DNA from: Actinomycetota bacterium
GTDB lineage: Bacteria > Actinomycetota > AC-67
Length of the DNA: 64,000 nt
Reading direction: 5' to 3'
Assembly: GCA_041658565.1 (NCBI GenBank)
Contig: JBAZZY010000001.1
Location: 186,001 to 250,000 of the forward strand
Shown here: piece by piece, positions 42,918 to 52,128 of the stretch
How positions within the stretch are numbered: the first letter of the stretch is position 1
Layout: every line of letters begins with the position of its first letter
Notes under the pieces: model-generated
The model's input: the letters and a program-made list of their open reading frames with translations, nothing else
Database searches by the model: none
What the model was told of the DNA's origin: nothing
Translations under genes and position numbers: made by a program

Positions 42918-44285
42918 CTACTCCTCTTGCTGCGTCCGGCGCTTCAAGTCGGCAATGATCGACTCGATCGTCTCCGACGCGAGCGGCTGGGCTTCTTCAG
43001 CCTCGCCGCCCTCGCCGGACTCCTCCGCGGGAGACTCGGCGACGGGCTCGGCTGCCTCGGCTGCCTCGGCCTTGACCGCAACCGCCGCTTCCAAGGCATC
43101 GCCGACCGACGCCGACACGGGAGCCGGTTCGGGCTCGGGAACGAGCGTCATCTCTTCCTCGCCCTCAACGTCCATGCCAAACCCGGGCATCGCCTGGCGA
43201 ACGGACAGGGAAATCCGGCGCCGCTCCACGTCGATCTCGATGATCTTGACCTGAACCTTCAAGCCGACGGTGACTACTTGTTCGGCCGTTTCCACGTGGC
43301 GCTCCGACAACTCGGAGATGTGCGCGAGGCCTTCCACGCCGTCGCCGACTCGCACGAACGCACCGAACGGAACGAGCTTGGTGATCTCGCCGTCGAGGAC
43401 TTCCTCCGGCTGGTGCTCGCGCGCGAACTGATGCCACGGGTCCTCTTGCGTCTTCTTCAGCGACAGCGAGATGCGCTCGCGATCCAGATCGACGTCGAGT
43501 ACTTCGACCGTGACTTCCTGGCCGACGGTGACGACTTCGTTCGGATGCTCGACGTGCTTCCAGGACAACTCACTCACGTGAATCAGCCCGTCCACACCGC
43601 CGAGATCCACGAAAGCGCCGAAGTTGACGATGCTCGAGATGGTGCCCTTCTTGACGTCGCCGCGCACCAGACGCGTGAGGAATTCCTTGCGACCCTCGGA
43701 CTGCGCCTCCTCGAGGTACTTGCGGCGCGACAGCACCACGTTGTTGCGGTTGCGGTCCAGCTCGATGATCTTGCACTCGAGCTGCTTGCCGACGAACGGA
43801 TGCAGATCGCGCACGCGACGAAGGTCCACCAGCGACGCAGGCAAGAAGCCGCGCAAGCCGATGTCGAGAATCAGACCACCCTTGACAACCTCTATCACGG
43901 TGCCGGTCACGACGCCCTCTTCCTTCATGACCTTTTCAATCTGACCCCAGGCGCGCTCGTACTTCGCCTTCTTGACCGACAGGATGAGTCGGCCTTCCTT
44001 GTCTTCCTTCTGCGTGACGAGCGCCTCGATCTCTTGGCCGACCTGAACGACCTCGCGAGGATCGATGTCGTGCTTGATGGACAGTTCCCTTGCGGGGATC
44101 ACGCCCTCGGACTTGTATCCGATGTCGAGCAGGACTTCGTCCTTGTCGACGCGGACAACCTTGCCCTGCACGAGGTCTCCGTCGCCGAAGGCCTTGATTG
44201 TCGCTTCGTAGGCAGCCTCGAGTTCCGCTCGAGTACCGATGTCGTTCTCGATCACGCCGCTGGTGGGCGCAAGTTCATCCGGCAC
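42918..44285 (-). CDS. rpsA: 30S ribosomal protein S1
   Basis: 455 aa with four S1 RNA-binding repeats (VVRVDKDEVLLDIGYKSEGV; VIEVVKGGLILDIGLRGFLP; SSIVNFGAFVDLGGVDGLIH; ITKLVPFGAFVRVGDGVEGL) and an acidic Ala/Glu tail of about 90 aa. The GTG start is preceded by AAAGGAAG. Typical length for actinobacterial S1. Confidence 0.97.
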   Translation of the reverse strand: MPDELAPTSGVIENDIGTRAELEAAYEATIKAFGDGDLVQGKVVRVDKDEVLLDIGYKSEGVIPARELSIKHDIDPREVVQVGQEIEALVTQKEDKEGRLILSVKKAKYERAWGQIEKVMKEEGVVTGTVIEVVKGGLILDIGLRGFLPASLVDLRRVRDLHPFVGKQLECKIIELDRNRNNVVLSRRKYLEEAQSEGRKEFLTRLVRGDVKKGTISSIVNFGAFVDLGGVDGLIHVSELSWKHVEHPNEVVTVGQEVTVEVLDVDLDRERISLSLKKTQEDPWHQFAREHQPEEVLDGEITKLVPFGAFVRVGDGVEGLAHISELSERHVETAEQVVTVGLKVQVKIIEIDVERRRISLSVRQAMPGFGMDVEGEEEMTLVPEPEPAPVSASVGDALEAAVAVKAEAAEAAEPVAESPAEESGEGGEAEEAQPLASETIESIIADLKRRTQQEE

Positions 44286-44370
44286 GTTTGGTTCTTCCTT
44301 TCACGGGGGGCTTACGGCAGTCCCCTTAACTTGGATTACCCGTTGCGCAGGGACGCGAAAGCTCCTCGGG

Positions 44371-44397
44371 GGCCGCGCCGCCGGGGGCGGCGCGGCC
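44371..44397 (-). promoter_or_regulatory. Strong GC hairpin in the rpsA leader
   Basis: A perfect 12-bp inverted repeat (GGCCGCGCCGCC / GGCGGCGCGGCC, 3-base loop) lies 86 bases before the rpsA start and downstream of its promoter, so it is in the 5' UTR. A weaker GGGG/CCCC pair lies closer to the start. It may serve autogenous control by S1 or attenuation; this is inference. Confidence 0.6.
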
Positions 44398-44432
44398 GAA
44401 ACGGCCGCTGACCTGCCCTTCCGGGCCAACGA

Positions 44433-44462
44433 AGTGTAGACGCCCGCGAAAGAAGGTGTCAA
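44433..44462 (-). promoter_or_regulatory. rpsA promoter
   Basis: Minus-strand TTGACA (44457-44462), 18-base spacer, TACACT (44433-44438). Transcription would start near 44426, giving a leader of about 140 bases. Confidence 0.7.
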
Positions 44463-44517
44463 CGAGACCACTTGACCAGGTAACATGGACGAATCCGCCG
44501 AGAAGGAGCGTGTCGCC

Positions 44518-45099
44518 ATGTGGTGGATCGATGCGACCTTGAGCCTTGTTGCCGCAGCCGCCCTTCTTGTCATCTTCCTGACCGTCGTGATTCCTCTCGC
44601 CCGAACCCGGCAAATCCCCAGCAACGCGCTCGGAACGGCCGCCGCCGGGATTCTGATCGCCTCTACGCTGCAATTTCTCGCCGTTGCGTCCCATGCCCTG
44701 TCCACCCGCACTGCGCTAGCCGGAGCACCGCGGTGGCTCTCGCTCGCGGCCTCGGCCATCGCCTCGTCGACGGGACTGGCATACCTGTTGTTCCGTGCGC
44801 GACGCCATCCACGCTTGGGGAACGCCCTGCTGTACGAAGACGCGGATCAGCAGCACCGCCAGGGACTTGAAATCAACGACCAGATCGTCCAGGGCCTCAC
44901 CGTTGCGCAAATGGCGCTCGCGCTCGATGAACGCCAGAAGTCCGAGGAGGCCCTCGCCGCCGCCCTGGCAGCGGCTCGGCGAATCGTGGGAGAACTGCTC
45001 GCGCAGGCCCAGTCACCGCTGACCGCAGGCGACCTCGTCAGGCGACGCCCGGCCACGCTGTCCGCCGGAGACAACCTCTCGGAGCGCCACCCGGCATGA
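44518..45099 (+). CDS. Membrane protein with degenerate HisKA_3-like domain
   Basis: 193 aa from the ATG at 44518, which has AAGGAG upstream; an ATG at 44485 overlaps a TAACAT -10-like hexamer. Three or so membrane segments (residues 5-95) precede a cytoplasmic helix pair that looks like the dimerisation domain of NarX-type kinases (EINDQIVQGLTVAQMALALD). The expected phospho-His of the ELHD motif is Asn, and there is no ATPase domain. It is coupled to the next signalling gene (ATGA). Confidence 0.65.
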   Translation: MWWIDATLSLVAAAALLVIFLTVVIPLARTRQIPSNALGTAAAGILIASTLQFLAVASHALSTRTALAGAPRWLSLAASAIASSTGLAYLLFRARRHPRLGNALLYEDADQQHRQGLEINDQIVQGLTVAQMALALDERQKSEEALAAALAAARRIVGELLAQAQSPLTAGDLVRRRPATLSAGDNLSERHPA

Positions 45100-46172
45100 A
45101 CGCCCCCCCAATCCGGGTCGTCATCGCCGACGACACCCCTGACATACGCCTCCTCCTTCGAGCCGCGTTGAGCCGCGAGGGCGGATTCGAAGTCGTCGGC
45201 GAAGCCGGAGACGGAGCCGAGGCAATCCGCGTGGCAGCCGAGACTGCGCCGGACGCGATGATCCTCGACCTCGCCATGCCGGCCGTAGACGGACTGCAAG
45301 CGATCCCGCAAATCCTGCAGGTCTCACCATCGACGCGAATCATGGTGATGTCGGCGTTCACTCGATCCGGGATGCAAGCCGAGGCCCTAGCGGCAGGAGC
45401 GCACGCATACATCGAGAAGGGTGAACCTCTCGATGCGATCATTGCCGGTCTGCGCGGGATATGCGGACGCGAGGCGGCACCCGGCGGCATCGCCGCCACC
45501 CGGGGAATCGACGAGATCCCGCAGCAAGTGCTCTCGGTTCTCGCCCACGAGTTGAGTTCGCCGGCCGCCGTCATCCGCGGCTTCGCCGAGACGCTTCGGA
45601 GCCAGCGCGAGGTGCTCTCCGGCGCCGAGATCGATGACTACGTTGGGGCGATCTTGCGCGGTGCTCAACAACTCACAGCGCTGATCGCGGCATTCATAGA
45701 TGCCCGTGGCGTTGACTCCGACACCCTAGACCTCGAGCCCGTTGAGACCGACCTCGGCGAGTACGTTGCGTTGGTTGCCGGCGACGTTCGTCCTCAAACA
45801 AATCGGCACCGCCTGTGCGTGGATGTGGCGACGAACGTCGTGCTGAAGGTCGATCGCGTCCGATTGCGCCAAGTCCTGGTCAACCTGATCACGAACGCAG
45901 TGAAGTTCAGCCCACCGGGAAGCGACGTCGACGTCCGGGTCGAGGTCGTCGACGGATTCGCCGAGCTGTCGGTACGCGACCACGGCGCCGGCGTGCCGAC
46001 CGACAAGGCCGACAGGCTGTTTCGTAAGTTCTCTCAGTTGCGGCGCGGGACGCCCGGCGTCGGGCTCGGGCTCTACATCTCGCAAGGCATCGCGCGCGCA
46101 CACAACGGCGACCTACACTACGAACCCGCCCCCGATGGGGGCTCGCGCTTCGTCTTGCGTCTACCTCTGTGA
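45096..46172 (+). CDS. Hybrid receiver-histidine kinase
   Basis: 358 aa in the order REC-HisKA-HATPase, the reverse of most hybrids. Receiver: acidic ADD11-13, phospho-acceptor Asp58 (AMILDLAMPAVDG), Lys108 (AYIEKGE). Kinase: His151 (VLAHELSSPAAVIRGF), N-box NLITNAVKFS, G1 DHGAGVP and G2 GVGLGLYIS. No output domain and no membrane segment. It probably works with the preceding membrane protein as its input. Confidence 0.87.
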   Translation: MNAPPIRVVIADDTPDIRLLLRAALSREGGFEVVGEAGDGAEAIRVAAETAPDAMILDLAMPAVDGLQAIPQILQVSPSTRIMVMSAFTRSGMQAEALAAGAHAYIEKGEPLDAIIAGLRGICGREAAPGGIAATRGIDEIPQQVLSVLAHELSSPAAVIRGFAETLRSQREVLSGAEIDDYVGAILRGAQQLTALIAAFIDARGVDSDTLDLEPVETDLGEYVALVAGDVRPQTNRHRLCVDVATNVVLKVDRVRLRQVLVNLITNAVKFSPPGSDVDVRVEVVDGFAELSVRDHGAGVPTDKADRLFRKFSQLRRGTPGVGLGLYISQGIARAHNGDLHYEPAPDGGSRFVLRLPL

Positions 46173-46186
46173 ACCCGGCCGGCGCG

Positions 46187-48082
46187 TCAAATTGCCGGCC
46201 CGGCAGCTGCGCGCGTGGTGCGCCCACGCGGGCGCCCGCCACCGCTTCGGCGTGGAGGCTTGCCGCCGGCATCCTCCAGCACGCTGGTGATCTCGTCTCC
46301 GATCAGTTCGTCGCGATCCATCAGCGCGTCGCGAAGCGCCAAGACCAGGTGCTGGTTCTCCTCAAGCAACGCCTTCACGGCCGTCTTCTCGCGCTGCAGT
46401 AGCGAGTCCACCTGTTTCTTGGCTTCGGTGCTCGCCATCACCCGGCCGACAAGTCCGGGATCAAACAATCCGCCGTCCGACGCGCGATAACTGATCAGAC
46501 TGCCGCCCATCCCAAGCGACCCGATCATCTCCGCGGCCACCTGAGTGGCGTACGCGAGGTCGCCCGCCGGGCCGGTTCCCGATTCACCTTCAAAGATCTC
46601 CTCCGACGCCATGCCTGCCAGAGCGATCTTCAGCAGCGCCTCCATCTCGGTCCGAGTCTTGGTAAAGCGCTCTTCGGTCTCGGAGTGTCCGAGCAGCCCG
46701 AGCGCGTCGCGACGCTTGACGATCGACAGGACTTCGAGCTTGCGACCCTCTCCCGCGATGTAGGCTGCAACGGCATGGCCGGCCTCGTGCGTCGCGATCT
46801 GGCGGCGTTCGTCTCTGGTGTAGGCGACGGCATGCGGCAGCCCGATCTCGGCAGTCATCTTCGCGCGCGTGACGTCCTCCCACGACATTCCGTCGCGGCC
46901 GCCGCGCAACGCCCAAATCAGCGCCTCGTCGAACAAGTGCTCGATCATCACCGGCGTGTACCCGAATGTCATCGCGGCCAGATCGTCGCGCAGCGTATCC
47001 GCGTCGAGGTCGGACGCGTGCTTCTTCTTCGCCAGGAAGTAGTCGATGAGGTCGCGGCGTCCCGCGCGCGACGGAAGGTCGAAGTACAGGCGACGGTCGA
47101 AGCGTCCGGGGCGCAGCAGCGCCGGGTCCAGCATGTCGCCGCGGTTGGTTGCCGCGATGACGAGCACGTTCGCGTACCCGGCCCCTTGCTTCTTGAGCTG
47201 CCGCTTCAAGGGCAGGAAGAGGTTGATGAAGTCCTTGATCCGGTTCCAGAACTGCGCGAGCGCCGGAGGATCGTCGAAAGACTGCATCTGGATCAACAAC
47301 TCGTTCACCGTGCCGCCGGTTCCTCCCGAGACCGAGAGGTTGCGTGTCATGCGCGAAGGCAAGTTCGCCGGCGTAGAGCCTTCGAGGCCTCCGCGACGGG
47401 TGGCGAATGCGTCGATCTCCTCGATGAAGCCGATGGCGCCCCCTTCCCGACGCGCGGTCTTCTTCAGGATCTTGAAGAACTTGCGGATCTTGCGTCCGGT
47501 CATGCCGTACCACATCGACTGAAACGCCGGTCCGGACACGAACAGGAACGGCACGCCGGCATGCTTGGCCATCGCCTTCGCAAGGTGCGTCTTACCGGTT
47601 CCCGGCGGCCCTTCGAAGAGCAACCCACGGCGTGGGTTTCCGCCGAGTTCACGGCGGAACGTCGCGTAGCCGAGGAAGACGTTCAAGGTTCGGATGACCT
47701 CTTCGCGAACCGATTCGAGTCCCTTGACGTCGTCGAGCCCGACATCGATTTGCTCGGGCCGGTACATCAGGTGCGGCGACCGGCCTGCGGCCAAGAACGG
47801 CACCACAGAGATCAGCGCCACGAACCCAAGGATGAGGAACAGCGGGAGGTACATGGCGAAGGTCTCGTCGACGTGCGGCAGAGCAAAGGGATTAAACGGC
47901 CGGTCGTCGATGATCCGGTACCAAAAGAACGAGGCCGGCAACATCAACAGAAACGTCAGCCTGGTAAGTCTCTTGCGGCGATGATGCTCGCGCACGACGA
48001 GCACGTCGGCGTGGGCCATCTGCAGAACCTGCTGCTGTCCTAGGAGCTTCGAGACTTCGCCCACAATCCCTCCGAGCGTCAC
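46187..48082 (-). CDS. FtsH-like AAA+ zinc metalloprotease
   Basis: 631 aa. Two N-terminal membrane segments (residues 42-58 and 78-98) with a very short external loop, AAA domain with Walker A GPPGTGKTH (158-166), Walker B ending in Glu221-Glu222 (IGFIEEIDAF) instead of the usual Asp-Glu, SRH around 312-330, and the protease motif HEAGH (432-436). A roughly 30-residue insertion (274-305, FWNRIKDFINLFLPLKRQLK) lies inside the AAA domain. Probably a membrane-protein quality-control protease, divergent from canonical FtsH. Confidence 0.88.
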   Translation of the reverse strand: MTLGGIVGEVSKLLGQQQVLQMAHADVLVVREHHRRKRLTRLTFLLMLPASFFWYRIIDDRPFNPFALPHVDETFAMYLPLFLILGFVALISVVPFLAAGRSPHLMYRPEQIDVGLDDVKGLESVREEVIRTLNVFLGYATFRRELGGNPRRGLLFEGPPGTGKTHLAKAMAKHAGVPFLFVSGPAFQSMWYGMTGRKIRKFFKILKKTARREGGAIGFIEEIDAFATRRGGLEGSTPANLPSRMTRNLSVSGGTGGTVNELLIQMQSFDDPPALAQFWNRIKDFINLFLPLKRQLKKQGAGYANVLVIAATNRGDMLDPALLRPGRFDRRLYFDLPSRAGRRDLIDYFLAKKKHASDLDADTLRDDLAAMTFGYTPVMIEHLFDEALIWALRGGRDGMSWEDVTRAKMTAEIGLPHAVAYTRDERRQIATHEAGHAVAAYIAGEGRKLEVLSIVKRRDALGLLGHSETEERFTKTRTEMEALLKIALAGMASEEIFEGESGTGPAGDLAYATQVAAEMIGSLGMGGSLISYRASDGGLFDPGLVGRVMASTEAKKQVDSLLQREKTAVKALLEENQHLVLALRDALMDRDELIGDEITSVLEDAGGKPPRRSGGGRPRGRTTRAAAGPAI

Positions 48083-48085
48083 AGG

Positions 48086-50698
48086 CTACGACTTCGCGTC
48101 CGCCCAGTTCGCCCCGGAAGAGCAGTCGACTTTCAGAGGCACCGTGAGCGGATACGCCTGCTCCATCAACGAGCGTACCTTCTCTTTGGTCTCGTTCATC
48201 TCCTTCTTTGGGACCTCAAAGATGAGTTCGTCGTGGACAGTTAGGACCATACGGGCACCATCTCCGTCCGAACGAAGTCCTTTGTCCGTATTGATCATCG
48301 CGAGCTTGATGATGTCGGCCGCGCTTCCCTGAATCGGCGCGTTCAACGCTTGCCGTTCACCCAGGGCACGCACGCGCGGACTCGAGTGCTCTAATTCGGG
48401 CAAGTAGCGACGACGTCCGAGCAACGTCGTGGTGAACCCGTCGCGATAGGCGTCCTCCACGACCGTGCGCATGAAGTCCCGCACGCCCGGAAAGCCTCGG
48501 AAGTACCCGTTGATGAACTCCTCGGCTTCTTCGGGCGTGATGCCGAGGCGTTGCGCAAGCCCAAACTTGTTCATCCCGTAAGCCAGACCGAAGTTGATCG
48601 CCTTGGCGCGCGCGCGCAACTCGCGCGGGACTTCGTCGACGGCGAACCCCCACACCTTCGCCGCGGTCGCGGCGTGCACGTCCTCGTCGCGTTCGAACGC
48701 CCCGCACAAACCCGGATCGCGCGTGATGTGCGCGAGCACGCGCAGCTCGATTTGCGAGTAGTCCGCGACGAGCAGGCCGTGATCGGGGAATCCCGCGACG
48801 AACGCGCGACGGATCTCGCGTCCGGTCTCGGTTCGCACGGGAATGTTCTGCAAGTTGGGGTTCTCGGTCGCGATGCGTCCGGTGGCGACTGCGGTCTGCT
48901 TGAACGTCGCATGGACGCGTCCGTCGGCAGGATCTACAAGTCGAGGAAGCGCGTCGACGTAGGTCGAACGCAACTTCGACAGTTCGCGATACTCCAACAG
49001 CAAGTCGACGATCTCGTGCTCGCCGCGCAGCGACTCGAGCGTTGCCGCGTCGGTCGAGAACCCGGTCTTGGTTCGTCGCGACGGTTGCAGGCCCAGCCGG
49101 TCGTACAGGACCGCGCGCAACTGCGACGGCGAGTTGCAGTTGAACGGCCCGCCGGCTGCCTCGTAGATGCCTCGCTCCAGTTCGCCGATGCGCGCGCCGA
49201 GTTCGGCCGAACGTTCGGCGAGAAGCGTGGTGTCCACGGCCACGCCGACGGCCTCCAAGCCGGCCAGTACCGCAACGAGCGGGATCTCCACCTCGTGAAG
49301 CAAGTCGCCCATCCCGGTACGCGCGAGTTCTTCCTCCAAGCGCGCGGCGAGGGCGGGCAGCGCCGCCGCGCGTGCGCACGCCGACTCCGCGGCGCCGGTC
49401 TCTTCGACCGCAAATGACAACTGCCCGGACTCCTCGGGACCACGCGCGCACGGCAGATCCCGCCCCAGGTACCGCAGGCTGATTTCGGCAAGCTCGTAGC
49501 GGCCCGGCGCCGGATCGAGCAAGTACGCCGCGATTTGCGTGTCGAAGTCCAGTCCCCGCAGGGTGATTCCGGCGCGCGCCAGCCGGACGGAAAGTGCCTT
49601 GCCGTCGTGAACGACCTTGCGCGCGCTCTCGTCTTCGAGCAGCCCCGCCACCGCGCGCGGATCAGCGAACCACGCACTCTCGGATTCGCCCTCGGCCACA
49701 GCGAGCCCTTCGACGTCGTCGCTCCATGCGATCGCCACCCGCCGGGGCTTTCCTTCGACAACGAACCGCGACGCCTCGCCGGCAGTCACAACGACTTCAG
49801 GAGCCGCCGGAGCGGCGGCGCGACGGATCTCGAGCACGCGGTCCAGCAGCGAACGGAACTGCAGCGCCGCGAACAGGCGGCGAATCGCGTCCTCGTCCCA
49901 GGCGCCCATGCGGATCCGGGCCGGATCCACATCGACGTCCAAATCGTCCACAAGGCGTGCGAGTCGCTTGTTCAACAAGACCTGCTCCCGCGCACCCTCC
50001 AGCGCCGGGCGCAACCGCTGGAGCTTGCGCGGCAGGTCGTCCAGGCGCGCGTACATCTCCTCGACGGTACCGAACTGCTGTACCAGCAACGCAGCGGTCT
50101 TCTCGCCGACCCCGGGGACTCCGGGAAGGTTGTCTGAGGGATCACCGCGCAACGCCGCGTAGTCGACCAGTCGCTCGGGGAACAGGCCGAAGCGCTCGTG
50201 AACGCCCTCGCGGTCGTAGAGCGTGTAGTCGCTGACCCCCTTGCGGTTGAACAGCACGCGCACTCCGTCCCCAACGAGTTGGAGGTAGTCGCGGTCGGCG
50301 GTGACGCACACAACATCCAAACCCTCGCGCGCGGCGTGCCTCGCCAGCGTCGCAACCACGTCGTCGGCTTCGTGCTCCGGAACACCGAACACCGGGATCG
50401 CAAGGACGCCGAGAACCTCCTTGATCAGGTCCACCTGGCCGTGGAACTCACCGGGAGTCTCGGCGCGCGTCGCCTTGTACTCGGCGTACTCCGCCAAGCG
50501 GATCGTCGGTGGGCCGACGTCGAACACGACGGCAATACGGTCGGTCTGCTGTTCGGCCAGCAGCTTCGCCAGCATGCTCGTGAATCCGTATACGGCATTG
50601 GTCGCCTGACCCGAGGATGTCGTGATCGTCGTCGGCAGCGCGAAGAAGGCACGGTATGCAAGCGAGTGCCCGTCGACGAGAAGGAGGGTGTCGCTCAC
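48086..50698 (-). CDS. polA: DNA polymerase I
   Basis: 870 aa from the GTG overlapping the stop of the DtxR gene. 5' nuclease domain (LLLVDGHSLAYRAFFAL; PGVPGVGEKTAALL), a central 3'-5' exonuclease fold without its catalytic carboxylates (VAIAWSDDVEGL in place of DTET), and the polymerase motifs DYSQIELRVLAHI, RAKAINFGLAYGMNKFG and TVHDELIFEVP. Repair and Okazaki-fragment processing without proofreading. Confidence 0.97.
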   Translation of the reverse strand: MSDTLLLVDGHSLAYRAFFALPTTITTSSGQATNAVYGFTSMLAKLLAEQQTDRIAVVFDVGPPTIRLAEYAEYKATRAETPGEFHGQVDLIKEVLGVLAIPVFGVPEHEADDVVATLARHAAREGLDVVCVTADRDYLQLVGDGVRVLFNRKGVSDYTLYDREGVHERFGLFPERLVDYAALRGDPSDNLPGVPGVGEKTAALLVQQFGTVEEMYARLDDLPRKLQRLRPALEGAREQVLLNKRLARLVDDLDVDVDPARIRMGAWDEDAIRRLFAALQFRSLLDRVLEIRRAAAPAAPEVVVTAGEASRFVVEGKPRRVAIAWSDDVEGLAVAEGESESAWFADPRAVAGLLEDESARKVVHDGKALSVRLARAGITLRGLDFDTQIAAYLLDPAPGRYELAEISLRYLGRDLPCARGPEESGQLSFAVEETGAAESACARAAALPALAARLEEELARTGMGDLLHEVEIPLVAVLAGLEAVGVAVDTTLLAERSAELGARIGELERGIYEAAGGPFNCNSPSQLRAVLYDRLGLQPSRRTKTGFSTDAATLESLRGEHEIVDLLLEYRELSKLRSTYVDALPRLVDPADGRVHATFKQTAVATGRIATENPNLQNIPVRTETGREIRRAFVAGFPDHGLLVADYSQIELRVLAHITRDPGLCGAFERDEDVHAATAAKVWGFAVDEVPRELRARAKAINFGLAYGMNKFGLAQRLGITPEEAEEFINGYFRGFPGVRDFMRTVVEDAYRDGFTTTLLGRRRYLPELEHSSPRVRALGERQALNAPIQGSAADIIKLAMINTDKGLRSDGDGARMVLTVHDELIFEVPKKEMNETKEKVRSLMEQAYPLTVPLKVDCSSGANWADAKS

Positions 50699-51366
50699 GT
50701 CGCCGGCGCCGCGCGCACCCAAACGTTGTCTGTGAGCTTCGGACCCAAACTCGACGAGGTGTCCCCCACTCGAAGCGTCATCGATCCGTCGGGGTTCGCG
50801 GAATCGATGTGGATGCGCGCGTCCGGAATCAGCCCGTGTTCCTCCAGATAGCGCAGCACGTCGGTGTCGAGTTCGACGTCCTCAAGCAACCTAACAAGCA
50901 CGACGCGATCCCCCGGAGCGAAGTCGCTCAGCGGGCGCGCATCGCGGTCGACAACGGCTCCGGTTCCAGGGACCGGATTCCCGTGAGGGCAGAACGCCGG
51001 AGTGCCGAGCATCTCCAGAATCCGCGCTTCGATCGCCGGAGTGAGGCCGGTCTGGAACCGACCGGCTTCCTCGTGTGCCAGATGCCAAGGCATCTTCAGC
51101 ACATCGGTGAGGAATCGTTCGGTCATCCGATGCCGCCTGACCTGTTCTTCGGCTACCGCGTAGCCCCGAACCGTCAGAACCAGGTCGCGCCCACCCGGTT
51201 CGATCATGCCCATCCCCCGCAGCTTCGAGATCTGCTCAGACACGCTCGCGCGGGTCACTCCCAGGCGCCGAGCAATGCGCGCCTGAACCGCCGGTGCCCC
51301 CTCCTCGACCAGTTCGTAGACTGCGCCGAGATAGTCATCAATCCCGTGTGACTCAGCCGCGCTCAT
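50695..51366 (-). CDS. DtxR/IdeR/MntR-family metal-dependent repressor
   Basis: 223 aa from the ATG at 51366. Winged helix (IDDYLGAVYELVEEGAPAVQ, GVTRASVSEQISKL), metal and dimer region (RHRMTERFLTDVL, HLAHEEAGRFQ, CPHGNPVPG) and a C-terminal SH3-like FeoA domain (LSDFAPGDRVVLVRLLED). Iron or manganese sensing. The start overlaps the end of the GNAT gene by 14 bases and the stop overlaps polA. Confidence 0.92.
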   Translation of the reverse strand: MSAAESHGIDDYLGAVYELVEEGAPAVQARIARRLGVTRASVSEQISKLRGMGMIEPGGRDLVLTVRGYAVAEEQVRRHRMTERFLTDVLKMPWHLAHEEAGRFQTGLTPAIEARILEMLGTPAFCPHGNPVPGTGAVVDRDARPLSDFAPGDRVVLVRLLEDVELDTDVLRYLEEHGLIPDARIHIDSANPDGSMTLRVGDTSSSLGPKLTDNVWVRAAPAT

Positions 51367-51856
51367 CGGTCCCCCGTTCTCCGCTCCGGAGTATAGGCCG
51401 GACGCGCTCCTCGGCCCGAGGGACAAACCCCATCCGATCCCAGAACCCCGTGCCCTCGGTGTTACCCGAAAACACCCACGCCGCCAGGAACTCGGCCCCA
51501 TGTTCTCGCGCCCATTCCTCGGCGCGCGCCACTAGGCGCGCGCCGACTCCCGAGCCACGGGATCCGGGACGAACAACGACACGGCTCAACTCGCCGACCC
51601 GCGCGGCGTTGAGGCCGGTTCGATCCTCCACGTGCACTACCGCCATCGCGATTAGATCGTGATGATCCTGCGCAACGAAGACGCGTGCGTGCGGATCGTC
51701 GAGCGCCCCCGCGAGCATCGCCGCCGCGACGCTCTCCGCGTCGGCGGCCATCGGATAGATACGGTGATCCCGTTGGGCCTCGTTCAGCACACCCCACAGC
51801 GCGACCATCTGCTCCAGATCGCCGGCGTTCGCCATCCGCACCACGTATTCGCTCAC
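51353..51856 (-). CDS. GNAT-family N-acetyltransferase
   Basis: 167 aa from the GTG at 51856, which has GGAGG 4 bases upstream. Acetyl-CoA site RPGSRGSGVGARLVARAEEW and a final GFWDRMGFVP. Substrate unknown. It overlaps the DtxR gene and leads the GNAT-DtxR-polA operon. Confidence 0.88.
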   Translation of the reverse strand: MSEYVVRMANAGDLEQMVALWGVLNEAQRDHRIYPMAADAESVAAAMLAGALDDPHARVFVAQDHHDLIAMAVVHVEDRTGLNAARVGELSRVVVRPGSRGSGVGARLVARAEEWAREHGAEFLAAWVFSGNTEGTGFWDRMGFVPRAEERVRPILRSGERGTDERG

Positions 51857-52128
51857 CAAACCTCCGGGATCCTGCGCTTTCTCGACGTCAGCCAGGATAC
51901 CGACCGAGGCTGCGGCCGGCCCGGGTCGCACCGCGCGACCCCCACAGTTTGACGCTCGGTGAAAGACGTTGCTAACGTGCCTGCAACGTTCCGAAAGGGA
52001 CGTGCAGGGTCCGGGATCAGCTGGAAGGGCCTCGCGTTTGGGGAAGGCGCGAGTTCTGGAAGGTTGGCTCGGACTCTTGCTTTTCCCGGGTTTCCATCCC
52101 GAGATTCCGACGCATCCAGCCCGCTTCC
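51857..52128. other. Intergenic region
   Basis: 272 bases between the GNAT start and the amino-acid ABC ATPase stop, both on the minus strand. It must hold the promoter of GNAT-DtxR-polA, but no convincing hexamers stand out. Small stems (CTCGCG/CGCGAG) near 52031-52053 have no T-tract. Confidence 0.4.

Noticed and set aside
51857..52128. Possible riboswitch upstream of the GNAT-DtxR-polA operon
   Set aside because: No conserved riboswitch core or stable nested helices could be drawn; only small stems.
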